From Macrolepiota albuminosa (Eukaryota > Basidiomycota > Agaricomycetes > Agaricales > Agaricaceae): a stretch of DNA of 64,000 nucleotides. The stretch covers positions 248,001-312,000 of the forward strand of contig JAMWFC010000126.1 in assembly GCA_027475525.1 (NCBI GenBank), read 5' to 3'. The notes under the pieces were generated by a model that worked only from the letters and a program-made list of their open reading frames with translations, was not told the origin of the DNA and made no database searches. A program made the translations under genes and the position numbers. The stretch's first letter is position 1. Each line of letters opens with the position of its first letter. Positions 12,106 to 22,410 of the stretch are shown in pieces.

Positions 12106-12257
12106 TGAATTCCTGAGCCCCACACAGTAGTGCATAAAGGCATTTCCCATGGGGTGGCTCCAAACTTTGTAAAATGAAACAAGTGGGGTAACCCACATAT
12201 CCCAGGGTGCAGAAACTGACAACTGTAAGCGATCTACATACCTAAAGCGATACCACC

Positions 12258-12277
12258 AAAAAAAAAAAAAAAAAAAA
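12258..12277 (+). other. LINE poly(A) tail
   Basis: Twenty consecutive A residues after ATACCACC, directly following the LINE 3' UTR. Confidence 0.85.
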
Positions 12278-12282
12278 CAATA

Positions 12283-12460
12283 TGGATCACATGACATTAA
12301 AAAGCAAAGACATTATTTCCATGCATATCTGTAACCATACAGACAAATGGTACATATCACATGACAGTAACAAAGGAAGACATTCTTCCCACACATACCT
12401 AGTCTACTGCTTACTAAGTAACTGTACAGACAAATGGTATGTATCACATGACAGCAAAAC
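12283..12460. repeat. Degenerate tandem motif (three copies)
   Basis: A motif GGTAYRTATCACATGACA (first copy GGATCACATGACA) recurs at about 12283, 12351 and 12437 with diverged spacers. Non-coding. Confidence 0.5.
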
Positions 12461-12910
12461 CAATCGATAGATATTCTACCAAACCACTGGGACTTATTAC
12501 AACTTGGTATGATATATACATAAATCAGTCAAAAAACATCATTTCAGTAAATTTATTTGATCCATTCATCTGCTCATGGACAGGACACAGGTCTACCAGA
12601 CTTGTTTTGCCTCTTTCAACCCAGCACTGTCTCTACTAAAATATTTGTCATTTTTACACAGGAAGATTTTTTTGGATGTCAGCTGGCTCACATACTGACA
12701 TCCACTACCATCCACTGGCATGCCAGCAGACAGGGGACACTCACACACCCCCTTCTGCCCTTCCCCTTCTTTCTGTCCAGTGCCATCCTCTCTACTCTCC
12801 ATACTACCCAATATGCCTCCTTTGTCTGCCACATGCACCCTGCTTCCCTCCTCCCTCCTGACCTGATGTCCAACATCTGCTATGTCTGCTGGCATGCTAG
12901 CAGCCATGGT
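12460..12910 (+). repeat. Dispersed repeat G, copy 1
   Basis: This shares a long stretch with 38925-39380: ACCACTGGGACT, GGACAGGACACAGGTCTAC, CTCTTTCAACCCA, GTCATTNTTACACAGGAAGAT and then a degenerate CTGACATCCACTACC / CATGCCAGCAG run. A shorter third copy lies near 43975-44035. CpG-poor. No coding capacity recognised; it may be the terminal region of an LTR element. Confidence 0.55.
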
Positions 12911-13275
12911 TACATTGATGTTGAGGCCAGAACAATGGCAGGTGGCAATGCCATTGCCAACACTAGTACCTGTGGAGACTCCAGCAGAAATAGTAGCACT
13001 GCAGGCTGGACAGTTGGAGTGAGAGCATACTTGAGCAATTTAAATATTATAGATAAGTTGTTAGCATTATTAGAAAATTTTGAGGCAAGGAACTTACCAA
13101 TGACTGGATTGAGAGGAGATGCATTTCCTACACCTACAGAAGCAGCATTCTGGACAACAGAGCAGAAGCTGTCACAATAGGAATAGATGCAGCTGAAACA
13201 CATGTTGAAAAGCTTTTATAGATGGAGTATAAACTTACCTCCATTGGGCAAAATGCCCAATTTCCAAAATTTAGA

Positions 13276-13340
13276 ATAAATCAAGGTTTTTCTGTGCAGC
13301 AGACTATGTATGGGAAAAATGTCTTCAATTTTTGCCATCA
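13276..13340. repeat. Short dispersed repeat, CpG-decayed copy
   Basis: AATCAAGGTTTTTCTGTGCAG and the next 40 bp match 17095-17152, which has CG where this copy has CA or TG (ATCGAGG against ATCAAGG, GCGGAC against GCAGAC). A clear example of CpG decay between two copies. Confidence 0.7.
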
Positions 13341-13443
13341 TGTAATTTTGGTTCTTGTTGTTGATGTTTGTCCTGAGGCTGAGATAGGTGTGTGTAAACA
13401 ATATCTTCCATTTTTGCTGTCATGTGTTTATTAGACTTTTGGT

Positions 13444-14153
13444 CTATCTGAATGCTTGTATAAGCAGCAGCCTGTGTTGTATGTGTCTTCCTTTCATTTG
13501 CTCCTTGGTCTGGCCAGTGAGGCAGGTTGTCTCAACCACCTTTCTTGTCTCCAGGTCCTTGGGAGACTCATGGAACTCATTTATGATTGTCATTCCCACA
13601 CAGCTCATTGTTTTATCCATAGTTACCCATGCCAGCTTGGCCTCTGGATTTTCTATGAGGATGAGCATTCTGTCAATGTATTGTTGCTGCATTCTATCAA
13701 CATGCATTAGCCTCTTGAATCCAATATCTTGCTCATCAATCAAGAAGTGTCCTTGAGTTTTCAAGACTTGATTCTGGATGTGTTGATATGTTACTATATC
13801 AGCAAATGTAGTGGCCATTAGGACACAACTAAACAGTGGTCAATCCACTGATTCATGCTTGAGTTGCCCAACAGTAATTCCCTCACATCTGGGCCTTGAT
13901 TCTCAACAACAGGAATTGTCATGACCAATGCTGCAGTTGATAGAGATCATGCAAGTTGATCTCTAAACATATCTTGGTATCTTGTGGCTGTATATCTTGC
14001 AGCAAACTGTTCTGCTGTTTCTCCTGGTTGCTCAGTGTATATATCACTCATGCTTCCTCCATATGCAGAGAGAGCATTGGCTTGCCTGGTATTTTTAGAA
14101 TAAGACTTGCTCTGTCTGGTGTTGAGGCCACTGATCCTTGACTTGTCCTTCAA
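13444..14153 (-). pseudogene. Decayed gag N-terminal fragment distantly related to gypsy family B
   Basis: Two minus-strand frames (14153-13947 and 13818-13444) read in the same direction. The second contains TYQHIQNQV, GHFLIDEQDIGF and MQQQYIDRM, which line up with NYQRICNQDL, GESLIDDQGVVF and MRRQFTARM in the family B protein at about 55970-56110. The first, with PGETAEQFAARYTATR, lines up more weakly with the part before it. I infer an old relative of family B. No protease, RT or LTR of this copy was found. Confidence 0.45.
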
Positions 14154-15046
14154 TAAATGTATGCCTAAAACTCTACCTCAAGGATTTGGATTTAGAATTC
14201 AATATATTCCAATTTATTAATTGGAGGTACACTGTCACTTCATGCTTATAACATACATATATGTTTTATGACATATATTCCTAGTCATACATATGCCATA
14301 TCCTTTACAACGGAAGGATATTTCCTTTAACACTGTTTCTCTTTATATGTCTTCCTTTCATTCATGATTGTTTCGTTGGTCCTTCCATGGACATACCCTG
14401 ATCATTTGTACGAGAATGAGGGTATGTTGTATATACACATTTAGATTACCTTTCTTTACTTATATTGTACCTAGAACTTGTACTTACAAGTGTAATATAG
14501 GTACCACACAATTTTCTACGAGACTGAGTAATTGTACTTGAAAGTTTCATATAGTGTCATTTAGGTAACAAGTTCTAGCATTTGGCACCAGCGGTGGGTG
14601 CTCTGCATCGTCTGATGGTTCAACCTCGTTCTTTATTTAAACAGCTCCAGAGTATATGTACTTACATTCGACATGACTTGAACACTGGTGGCCCTGTACA
14701 AGTAGCTAAATTCTGGGAACTGATGAGTTCAACACCAATAAATAGATACGTTTTATTTCCCATCTAGCAAACTTAATTACCAGTCCCTTGTGATGACTCG
14801 TCCCCACCCATTTCTCATTCCCTGCCGTGGTTAGCCGTGCAGTTCAGTAGACGCAATTACGACGCTTCAAAACAAGCATGTATGTTGTGGAAATGAAAGA
14901 TATTCATTGAGTGGTATTAGGCTCATAAGAATCTAAGGGTTCTAAGGATATAGATATAGGTACTTGGACAGGGTTCATCTGATATACATAAAGTCATGTC
15001 AAACTCGATTTATCGAACCGTTTGAGAGGTCTATTACCTGATAGTC
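14154..15046. other. AT-rich non-coding stretch
   Basis: No gene seen. It contains GTAC-rich imperfect repeats around 14460-14580 and a possible LTR-end / primer-site-like junction near 14575-14600 (TTGGCACCAGCGG). CpG returns from about 14800, marking the edge of the old repeat block. Confidence 0.4.
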
Positions 15047-16132
15047 CTACTCCGCCGGACAGGGATCATCATATTTTTTAGTCTTGAAGCCCTTCTTCAC
15101 CTTGAACCGCAAACCATGATTGATGTCCACGCTCGTGTCTTCGTCATAGAAGAGAGCCATTTCTTCGGCAGATAGAGATGTAACCAAACTATTTGCAGTT
15201 CCATAACCCAGATCTTTCCCCACTTCAACTAATTCCTCATCACTCAGCGGAGTTCTGAATCGATGCCATATTCCGCCCGCTGTGATAGTGGGATGTTTAG
15301 GATCATCGTTTGGTCCCTCATAATAAATGCCAGTGCGAAGGAGATAGCGTATGTCTATTTCAAAATCCGTCCGAACACTTGAATCCTTCCATCGTTCTTG
15401 CAAAGGGAGGTCAGCAGCCCTGAATATAGCGCAACCCCAGTCAATCAAGACAGGGAAGTGATTCTGTTCTCGAAGGATGATATTACCGACATGGACATCG
15501 CAGTGTAGAATACCAAAGCGGCGAAGCCGCCGCCCGAGCTCCAGGACTCGCTGGGAGATAATCTCGGCCTCCTCGAGCGAGATATTGATGCCAGGTCTAT
15601 ATTTTGCCATTGATCGACCAGGGATATACTCAAACATAAGGCCATCAATGTGATTTAGAGATGGGTGAGTAGCTGTTGTCATCATGTCGATTTTTGTCGT
15701 GCCGAAAAATAGTGGAATCAACCCAGAAGCTTGGGCCTCCTTTAAACGACCATATGCTTCGCGTTCCTGGATATGCGAGGCATGAAATTCTTTCCATGAC
15801 TTAAATACATGCATCCATGGCAAGTGCTCCTCCTCCTCCTCCTCGCTGAGTTCGAAGGTTGCTCCACGATCACTGATATTTGATTGATACTCCTTTTCTC
15901 TTTCGAAATTCCAGCATCGACATCGATCGACTCGACGGTCTGCCAGTTTGAGAACAAATTGGTCGGGAAGTCCTATACTGCGCCCACTACTCTGTGCATC
16001 AACCAGGAGGGCAACAGAGTTCGTGAATGGGGTAAACGCCTTAACAATTTTCACTTCTGCTGATTTGCTACCTGCCAGAATGAGCGAAAGGCGATGACCA
16101 GGCTGATAGACGTCAGTAGGAAGCCTTATCAA
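15047..16132 (-). CDS. Protein-kinase-like fold protein (HCD/DWG type), probably missing its 5' exon
   Basis: A 361-codon open frame on the minus strand. FVLKLADRR (about residue 60) fits the ATP-anchoring lysine strand. ILHCDVHVGNII (about 207-218) is the catalytic loop, with HxD and the metal-binding Asn. VLIDWG (about 228-233) stands in place of DFG. This pattern fits the atypical protein-kinase-like / small-molecule-kinase superfamily common in large numbers in basidiomycetes; substrate unknown. An acidic insert of six glutamates precedes HLPWMHVFKSW. The frame opens at a TTG with no ATG near it, and CCCGTAG just upstream (about 16144) looks like a 3' splice site, so at least one 5' exon is missing from this model. 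CpG content is normal and there are no stops, so it may be functional. Confidence 0.65.
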   Translation of the reverse strand: MIRLPTDVYQPGHRLSLILAGSKSAEVKIVKAFTPFTNSVALLVDAQSSGRSIGLPDQFVLKLADRRVDRCRCWNFEREKEYQSNISDRGATFELSEEEEEEHLPWMHVFKSWKEFHASHIQEREAYGRLKEAQASGLIPLFFGTTKIDMMTTATHPSLNHIDGLMFEYIPGRSMAKYRPGINISLEEAEIISQRVLELGRRLRRFGILHCDVHVGNIILREQNHFPVLIDWGCAIFRAADLPLQERWKDSSVRTDFEIDIRYLLRTGIYYEGPNDDPKHPTITAGGIWHRFRTPLSDEELVEVGKDLGYGTANSLVTSLSAEEMALFYDEDTSVDINHGLRFKVKKGFKTKKYDDPCPAE

Positions 16133-16179
16133 ATCAATACAAAGCCTACGGGTGAGAAAGTGAAAAAAAAAATGCTTAC

Positions 16180-16632
16180 TTAAACCAAATATTCTGCGAA
16201 GTGGTCGATAACATACGTGCAGCTTGTTTCATACACTATGGTGTACAACGAGATGAGTGGAAATGTGAGCGGAGGAGTCTCAAGGTACATACCGAGATTG
16301 TCCGAAACACCATGGAATGAACTGAGAGACAGAATTCTATTGATAGAAAGGTCGAGTGGGGGTAGGAACAGTAAATTAAGGCTCCGCACTTGAAAATTTC
16401 CAAATTCCGCCAAGAAACCACAAGTCTTTATGAAAATGCGAGTATCAGATCGTCTTTCTAACTCTGAACTCATGCACATCGTAGTTATGATCTCGTTGAA
16501 GTTAAAATTCGAAGCCTCTCCAGAGCTGTTCTCTTTCATTTCAGACCTTCCGAATCTGGCGGCGTTAATGCTGCGAGTTGATCGCCACACTAACACCAGC
16601 TCTGAATAGGATATGAGTCCAAAATCACGCAT
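16180..16632 (-). CDS. Hypothetical ORF upstream of the kinase-like gene, possibly its 5' exon(s)
   Basis: A 150-codon minus-strand frame reading toward the kinase-like ORF. Residues 79-110 are leucine- and proline-rich (LNLLFLPPLDLSINRIL). A good donor, CTCG|GTATGT, lies at about 16293 with an acceptor-like CACCATAG about 57 nt on, so an in-frame intron could be hidden in it. The frame ends with TAA directly before GTAAGC (about 16181). I could not join it to the kinase-like frame in phase. Function not recognised. Confidence 0.35.
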   Translation of the reverse strand: MRDFGLISYSELVLVWRSTRSINAARFGRSEMKENSSGEASNFNFNEIITTMCMSSELERRSDTRIFIKTCGFLAEFGNFQVRSLNLLFLPPLDLSINRILSLSSFHGVSDNLGMYLETPPLTFPLISLYTIVYETSCTYVIDHFAEYLV

Positions 16633-16666
16633 GAGGCTTTAGAACAAAGAAATAAAATTACAATAC

Positions 16667-16931
16667 CAGACCTCGTCATACATAGAAATACAACAATTCA
16701 ATTCTTAGACTATAAGACCCCTTGTCTATGCTTGTCTTCGGTTGTGGGTGACTAACGCCGTTAAAGGGTTACCATAGAGAACACGGCAATTGAATCACAG
16801 ACGCTCGTCAGACATAGGAATACAACAATTCTTCAATCCTTAGACTATAGTACCCCCTTGTCTATGCTTGTCTTTGGTTGTGAGTGACTTGACTACGCCG
16901 TTAAAGAGTTACCATAGAGGACACGGCACTT
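16667..16931. repeat. Two-copy diverged tandem repeat (about 131 bp)
   Basis: CAGACCTCGTCATACATAG at 16667 and CAGACGCTCGTCAGACATAG at 16798 begin two copies sharing the CTTAGACTATA, CTTGTCTATGCTTGTCTT and CGCCGTTAAAG segments. The copies differ by substitutions and small indels, unlike the 77-bp duplications. Confidence 0.75.
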
Positions 16932-17094
16932 GCGCGTGTCTGAACCTTGCCTGAGACACAACACGAGTTGGTATGAAACGTTCTTGCTCAAGGTACAACA
17001 ACCAACGCCGTTTTTTTGTACTTTTGTAATGGACTCCGCTGAAAACTATTGCTTCGTCAATTAAAAAGAGGACAACAATTCCGAGATCTAGAAT

Positions 17095-17152
17095 AGATCG
17101 AGGTTTTTCTGTGCAGCGGACTATGTGTGGGAAAAATGTCTTCGATTTTTGC
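17095..17152. repeat. Short dispersed repeat, CpG-rich copy, cut by the gap
   Basis: The better-preserved version of 13276-13340. It runs straight into the N gap, so the repeat probably caused the break in the assembly. Confidence 0.7.
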
Positions 17153-17252
17153 NNNNNNNNNNNNNNNNNNNNNNNNNNNNNNNNNNNNNNNNNNNNNNNN
17201 NNNNNNNNNNNNNNNNNNNNNNNNNNNNNNNNNNNNNNNNNNNNNNNNNNNN
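17153..17252. other. Assembly gap of exactly 100 N
   Basis: One hundred consecutive N, the usual placeholder for a gap of unknown size. Open frames read across it are meaningless. Confidence 0.99.
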
Positions 17253-17748
17253 ATCCGCTCCCTCGTGTGCCCCTTGGTGGTGCTCCTCCCTCTAAGTATG
17301 ATGGCAGAGACGACTCGGCACGCTACGACTCTTACCAGCGAGACATTCGCTGTTTAAGCGGCCATTGTGCGTCGACGAGCCATAATCTATAGTGCTCCCA
17401 GGATGCTCGTATAATGATGTTACAGACTTCAGCATTTTCAAATGCTGTTACAGACTGGGGTTTTGTTGTTTGCACTAGCAAGACATACAGTCAAAGACAC
17501 CCAACACGTTCTTTTATCCTCAATTTACTACCACATGGAGCACTACCATGATATCCTATTGTGGTGCCCTCACACATCCTCCCATCGCCCCTCTGGAATC
17601 AAGATGCATGCCATGTCTTGTCAGGGGATTCTTCAGGTGACGGAGAGGTATTCAGATGTGCTGTATCACATTAGACCCACTCATCTCGTTTTTCTGTATG
17701 TTTTGACCTCTTGGTTCGCTCATTAATTGACCTTGAGTTAGGAGCTAT
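17253..17748. other. No gene seen
   Basis: Only short frames without motifs. Sequence directly after the gap may come from a different locus. Confidence 0.4.
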
Positions 17749-18006
17749 ATGCATCGTGACAAATGGACCCATCTCACAATAAAAGCTTTCGATGGACGAG
17801 GAATTCTCGTTGCCGCATTCCATACTCACAAAAATCAACGGCTTGATGAAGTTTGGACTTACTCGGATGCTTCAAAAGAGGTCGAGTGGAACGCAAAGCT
17901 TATCATCGCCAAACATATAGTACGCCGTGAGCCTAATGAGCCTGATTTCACTTCATGTGGAAAGGATTTGGTACGTGAAGTGTTCTTGACGATCAAACTT
18001 GCTTAA
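17749..18006 (+). CDS. Short hypothetical ORF (85 codons)
   Basis: ATG at 17749, stop at 18004, ordinary mixed composition (IKAFDGRGILVAAFHTHKNQ) and normal CpG. It could be an exon of a larger gene. No domain recognised and no good splice pair confirmed. Confidence 0.3.
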   Translation: MHRDKWTHLTIKAFDGRGILVAAFHTHKNQRLDEVWTYSDASKEVEWNAKLIIAKHIVRREPNEPDFTSCGKDLVREVFLTIKLA

Positions 18007-18243
18007 TGTTATGTGCAGTGTGGCAACGTAACGATACCTCATCAAGTAGATCTGGGCATAGTCAAGGCCAATATTTTCATGCTCGACTAGAGGTATGTTC
18101 GCTTTATGCATATCGAAACACTCATACTAAACATTCTGTTTCTAGTTATTTTTATTGTAGTTAGTAGAATATCTATATATACATTCTATACCCGTAGCTG
18201 GACGTCAAGACTAAACACACGCTGCTGGGTTTATGCGGTGTTT

Positions 18244-18397
18244 GGTGTCCACCGTCATTGGAGCCTTAGGCGCAATTCTCATGAGGAACATTGAATGGTA
18301 CATCGTCTTTGCTCTATTGTGGTGTCCACCGTCATTGGAGCCTTAGGCGCAATTCTCATGAGGAACATTGAATGGTACATCGTCTTTGCTCTATTGT
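18244..18397. repeat. 77-bp adjacent duplication (exact)
   Basis: 18244-18320 recurs at 18321-18397. Probable assembly overlap. Confidence 0.9.
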
Positions 18398-18516
18398 CAG
18401 TAAAGCTCTTATAGATTAAACATCTTTAGTGGAACAGTTTCATAATAATAGTAGAAGACCCTTTATTAATCATTTGTATCGGTGCAGCTAATAATTACAT
18501 TAATACTTCACTACTG

Positions 18517-18716
18517 AGGCCATAATTTGTTTCTTATCAAAAAAAGGGCAAAGAAAACTGTTGCCTGTTTCATAGCTAGGTTTTACAATAGAAACTGGCA
18601 AATTTCCTCTGTCTGAAGACTTTTTTCTATCGGAAATTGATACATTGGAAATGGCATAACAGTTTTCCTTTTCACTTTTTTTTTTAAAAAAGGAAACACA
18701 ATTGGGTGCCATTAGT
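18517..18716. repeat. Foldback (inverted repeat) of about 200 bp
   Basis: The left arm (GGCCATAATTTGTTTC, then AAGAAAACTGTTGCC) is imperfectly complementary to the right arm (GGCATAACAGTTTTCC, then GGAAACACAATTGGGTGCC). AT-rich, non-coding, MITE-like. Confidence 0.4.
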
Positions 18717-19069
18717 GCTTACTACTAGTCAACCGTTCATATTTTTGTATATAATGTCTTTATGCCAACCTGGATCGTCGCTTTATTGCCAGTAGGTAAA
18801 AGGATTACCAAAACACCTTAATTGGTATCATAGTATCATGATTTGTTATTCCCCTACACTGTTTAATACTTCAATTTTCTGATTGTGATAATGTAGGCTT
18901 GTTAAATACAATTGATTATTAGCATGTCCAAGTCATCCAATCACTTATAACGTCCGCAATGAAACATTGTCGGTGTCACACCATCCTGATGTATAGCCCA
19001 TTAGTCCAATGTAGTACACTATATACAACGTTCAACCATATACAGTACGACATATACAATGTACAACAT

Positions 19070-21164
19070 TTAGGGTTGCGAGCAAGAAATTACTATAGGG
19101 GCCTCCTCCGTCTCTCCCACGGTCGTTGTCACTGCTGCTTCCGCTTTGACCATTGCTGCTGTTGCCACTGCCCCTCTGCCCGTCATTGCTGCCATCACTG
19201 CAGCTTCACCTGCCTCCGCTGTTGTCATTTCTTCTTCTAAAGTTGATACCAACATCACAATTATTTCATTCCGTGTTGGCATGGGCTGGCCAGCGTCTGC
19301 TGCCACTTCCATCCAAGTTCCCGGTGTCACTGCATTCCTGCGTCGGTGCGCTGCTAACAGACCTCCCAACTGATCGATTCCTTGCGTAATCTCTGGTGGG
19401 ATCTGCTGGGGCAGCCCTTGCTGGATGAGGGTGAACGCTGAGGAACTACCATCCAATAACAGTCGGTACTCGCGCACCACTCCTGGGCGTGAAGATGTAT
19501 CAGGTATATGGTATGGGACATAGGGTCACTTACACATAACATCTTCATGGGATGATGCCAACATGTTCAACAGCCAGTTCCTCCTCCTTAAAATCCATGG
19601 CTGTGCCGCCTCCACTTGCCGTATTGCCTGTCATACCTCCTCTATCTCCGACGCCCTGGGTGCCACATTGTCCGACCCTCAATTCTCGATATTCTCTACT
19701 CGCACTTGCAAACCAGCCAACTCATCTTTGATAGCCATGCGTGCCACTAAAGCGGCATCCCTGTCTCCAAATGCTCTGTCCCTGTCACAAATAGCCGCAT
19801 TCCTCTCTTCCCGCATGGCCTCCCGAGCGTGTCGTTCCCGCTGAAGATCCTCTCACGTGTGGTGCCCATTTGCCAGGGCCTCCTGCAACTGCTGTCACGT
19901 TTCCTCATCAATAGACAATTGGGCAGGTATCGGGGGGATTTCACGGATATCTGACATGTCCAAGCTTGGGGACCTCCGCGCACGCTTGTACCCTATTATC
20001 TCCACCAACTCAGTCGAAGCTCGGCGCTTTCCTTTGTCCTGTTGTGGAGATGACACATCCACCCTTCCTCCTTGTGATGAACCCTCAGTCTGCGCCTCAA
20101 CCGACCCCACATCCTTCGATGAACTGTCAGGCCGCGCTCCACTTGACTACTCGCCCTTTGACCTGGGCACATTACCCGCACTTGATGACTTTGTATTCAC
20201 GGGTCCACACGCGCAATTAAATAATATCAAACCCGAATTCCTTGCCTCCCTGAAGTACGGCTCTGGCGATGCTCGGTGCTTTCCCTTATCATGCCGAGCT
20301 GTCAGTGCTTCCTCCGTCAACGCAGGTGAAGCTCTGCGCTTCCCCTTATCCTGCTGTGTAGTTGACACCTTTGCCTTCCTTCCTCTCGATGAACTCCCAG
20401 CCTGTGCCCCACCCAACTCCTCGGCCCTCGATCTGGATGCACTAGCCAACTGGCTCAGCACCCAGGTCATGTCCCACCCCTGTTCTTTGCTCATGCAAGA
20501 TGCCTTCCATGCCTGAGCCACAGAGCATCGCTCGTGCCGGGCTCGACAGGAAACACACACGGAATTATCCCTGCAAGATTTTGCCACTGGTGCCTCGAAT
20601 TCGCATGGTTCACCTCGACGTGAGCATAACGAGCACTGGTGATGGTTAGGACGCACGACCAGGCCAGGAGAACACTCACAGGACCCTTGTTCTGACACCA
20701 CTTGAGGGTGGGAGGGCCACAGTGCCAGTTTTGGGCCACGGCAAATTGCTCCGGTGTCACATCGGCTTGAGGGATCTGCTTTGTTGCCGGGACTCGCTGT
20801 ACCTGACCGGGCCCAAGAACAGGCTGTTCAGTACGCATCGACAAGCTCGCAGCAGGTGCTGATTAGACTGAGCTGCTTGGACTGGCTGTCTGCGTGCTCC
20901 TCTCTGGTGCCAATGGGTCGGATGTCAGTGTCGAAGAACTTGCACCCATATTTTGGGCTGCCATCTGTGGGTGGGCATGCCGGGTAAGTATGCAGACATG
21001 CCGGGAAACTACTTACGCTGCTGGAAAAGGGCTGCTATTTGCCGCTCGTCCCGATGGCGCTTGTATATTTCTCGGCGCTCCTCGTAGCGTAGCCATGAAG
21101 CAGTAGAGTTATCACCAGGCAGGGGTGGCGTAGGCGAATGATTAGGGGTAGAGTGGGGCGACAT
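19070..21164 (-). pseudogene. G1: Zn2Cys6-like cluster / coiled-coil protein gene, spliced, with CGA-to-TGA-type stops
   Basis: The ATG at 21164 opens MSPHSTPNHSPTPP. Introns are 21016-20965 (GTAAGT...CACAG), 20679-20636 (GTGAGT, CTAAC, CCAG) and 19533-19483 (GTAAGT...CCCAG). The second joins the first Cys of a cluster C-x2-C-x6-C-x15-C-x2-C-x6-C (CSLCSRRGEPC, then CVSCRARHERC). A basic DKGKRRAS motif occurs three times, followed by a charged coiled coil (RERHAREAMREERNAA) and a C-terminal REYRLLLD...AAHRRR segment. The gene shares its first exon, the cluster, intron positions and the C-terminal segment with the gene at 52129-53549. Two TGA stops in the coiled coil each follow ACG, where CGA would fit, and a TAA lies in exon 2, so this copy is probably dead. 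A Zn2Cys6 cluster suggests DNA binding in the nucleus, but the x15 middle spacer is longer than in classical fungal factors. A further intron near 20225-20170 is possible. Confidence 0.65.
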
Positions 21165-21947
21165 GGTCAAAGAAGGAGGGCCTAAATGTTTTTCTTATCT
21201 ACTCTCTCGTCATGATGGCATCAAACTTCTACTTTTATTACCAATACATAGCCACTGCCACATCACTTATATGAGTAAATAAAACCAATCCCCGCAATCT
21301 GTATGTAAGTGACGATAACAGCGTTATGTTCAGACAGGTAGTTTTTGAGTACTCTATAAAGTTCGTGTATTTTTAACTACTATTTTCAATTGTATATTCC
21401 TTGTTTATTGTTGCCCGGTTTGGGAATGGCATATGCACCATTGATAGTAATAAAAATGAAAGTCAAGGATGGATGGGAACGTCATTACTCCTGCAGACTC
21501 CTTGCTGGCTGCGTAAGACTTACGCAGTATGTTGTTCCAAATCCCATACCTTACATGGTACAATAAATAACCAATCACATACAGGGTCGATCCTACAATG
21601 ATCGGCATTCAGCGGATCAACACAGAACATCATCATCGAATGGACTCAGCTGCTTAGCATGTGTCTACACGTCAACCTTACTATGCGTCCCCTGATGTTC
21701 GGCACCCTCGGTTTGATGTAACGGATATTGTCACTGGTTAGTAAGGCACTATTTCACCCCCTCGTTGGGCCATGAATGATTGAGATATCTTAGATTCTAC
21801 AGAATGCTATTCCGACCGTCATCAAGTATTCCAGACTCCGTTATGCCAATTACCGGCAAGCATGACATTTGGATTCACTTCATGAACATATATTATTATA
21901 TTATATATTTATTTATTTATTTAGTAATAACATGTTATTTCATATAT
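21165..21947. other. No gene seen (upstream side of G1)
   Basis: AT-rich, short frames only. It would contain the G1 promoter. No clear TATA box identified. Confidence 0.4.
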
Positions 21948-22410
21948 CACTGCTGGCACTGGAAAGTATTTCCATTGGAAAAAGTACAAAAGAAACTTGT
22001 TATACCACTTCTACGTTGTTTTTTCCCAAGAAATATATCAATATTTCCCCACTAAAATAGTTAGAAAAATTTTCACCTTTTTCCCAACTTTTTCCTAATG
22101 AAAAATACTATCTTTTTACCATCCTTTTTCTAGAAATAGTGCATTTTTTCAGAAAAACAGTGGCAAAAGGTGACATTTTTCCTTGTAAACCAGTTGAGAA
22201 AAAGATAAACATTTTTCTAAATATTTTGGTGAGAAAATGCTTATATATTTCTTGGGTAAACACCACATAGAAGTGGTATAACAGGTTTCTTTTGTACATT
22301 TTCCAATGGAAATACTTTCCAGTGCCAGCAGTGTAAACACCACATAGAAGTGGTATAACAGGTTTCTTTTGTACATTTTCCAATGGAAATACTTTCCAGT
22401 GCCAGCAGTG
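21948..22410. repeat. Foldback MITE with about 130-bp inverted arms
   Basis: CACTGCTGGCACTGGAAAG at 21948 is the reverse complement of the right end CTTTCCAGTGCCAGCAGTG at 22392-22410. The complementarity continues inward about 130 bp, through GTTATACCACTTCTA and CCAAGAAATATAT. A TA follows the right end, and the left flank is ATATAT, which fits a Tc1/mariner-type TA target, but the left junction has one unmatched base. The right arm is doubled by a 77-bp duplication (22256-22409). Non-coding. Confidence 0.7.
22256..22409. repeat. 77-bp adjacent duplication (exact)
   Basis: 22256-22332 recurs at 22333-22409 inside the MITE right arm. Probable assembly overlap. Confidence 0.9.

Larger units (their letters stand above)
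6501..12277 (+). mobile_element. Non-LTR retrotransposon (LINE), decayed, with poly(A) tail
   Basis: One plus-strand element with ORF1 (6828-7292), ORF2 (7336-12105; endonuclease, reverse transcriptase, RNase H, CCHC motif), a 3' UTR and 20 A residues at 12258-12277. The order EN-RT-RH-knuckle fits the Tad1/R1-like fungal LINEs. CpG is nearly absent, and most stops in the coding part are TGA at positions where CGA would fit. The left boundary is uncertain: the region from about 6360 could be its 5' UTR. I did not find target duplications. Confidence 0.85.
18007..19069. other. Non-coding stretch with a duplication and a foldback
   Basis: Holds the 77-bp duplication at 18244-18397 and the foldback at 18517-18716, otherwise AT-rich sequence with no gene visible. 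Confidence 0.4.

Noticed and set aside
17111..17392. Open frames across the N gap
   Set aside because: They exist only because N codons are not stops.
19857..20516. A 219-codon plus-strand frame
   Set aside because: It is antisense to gene G1, whose strand is fixed by introns, the Cys cluster and homology to G2.
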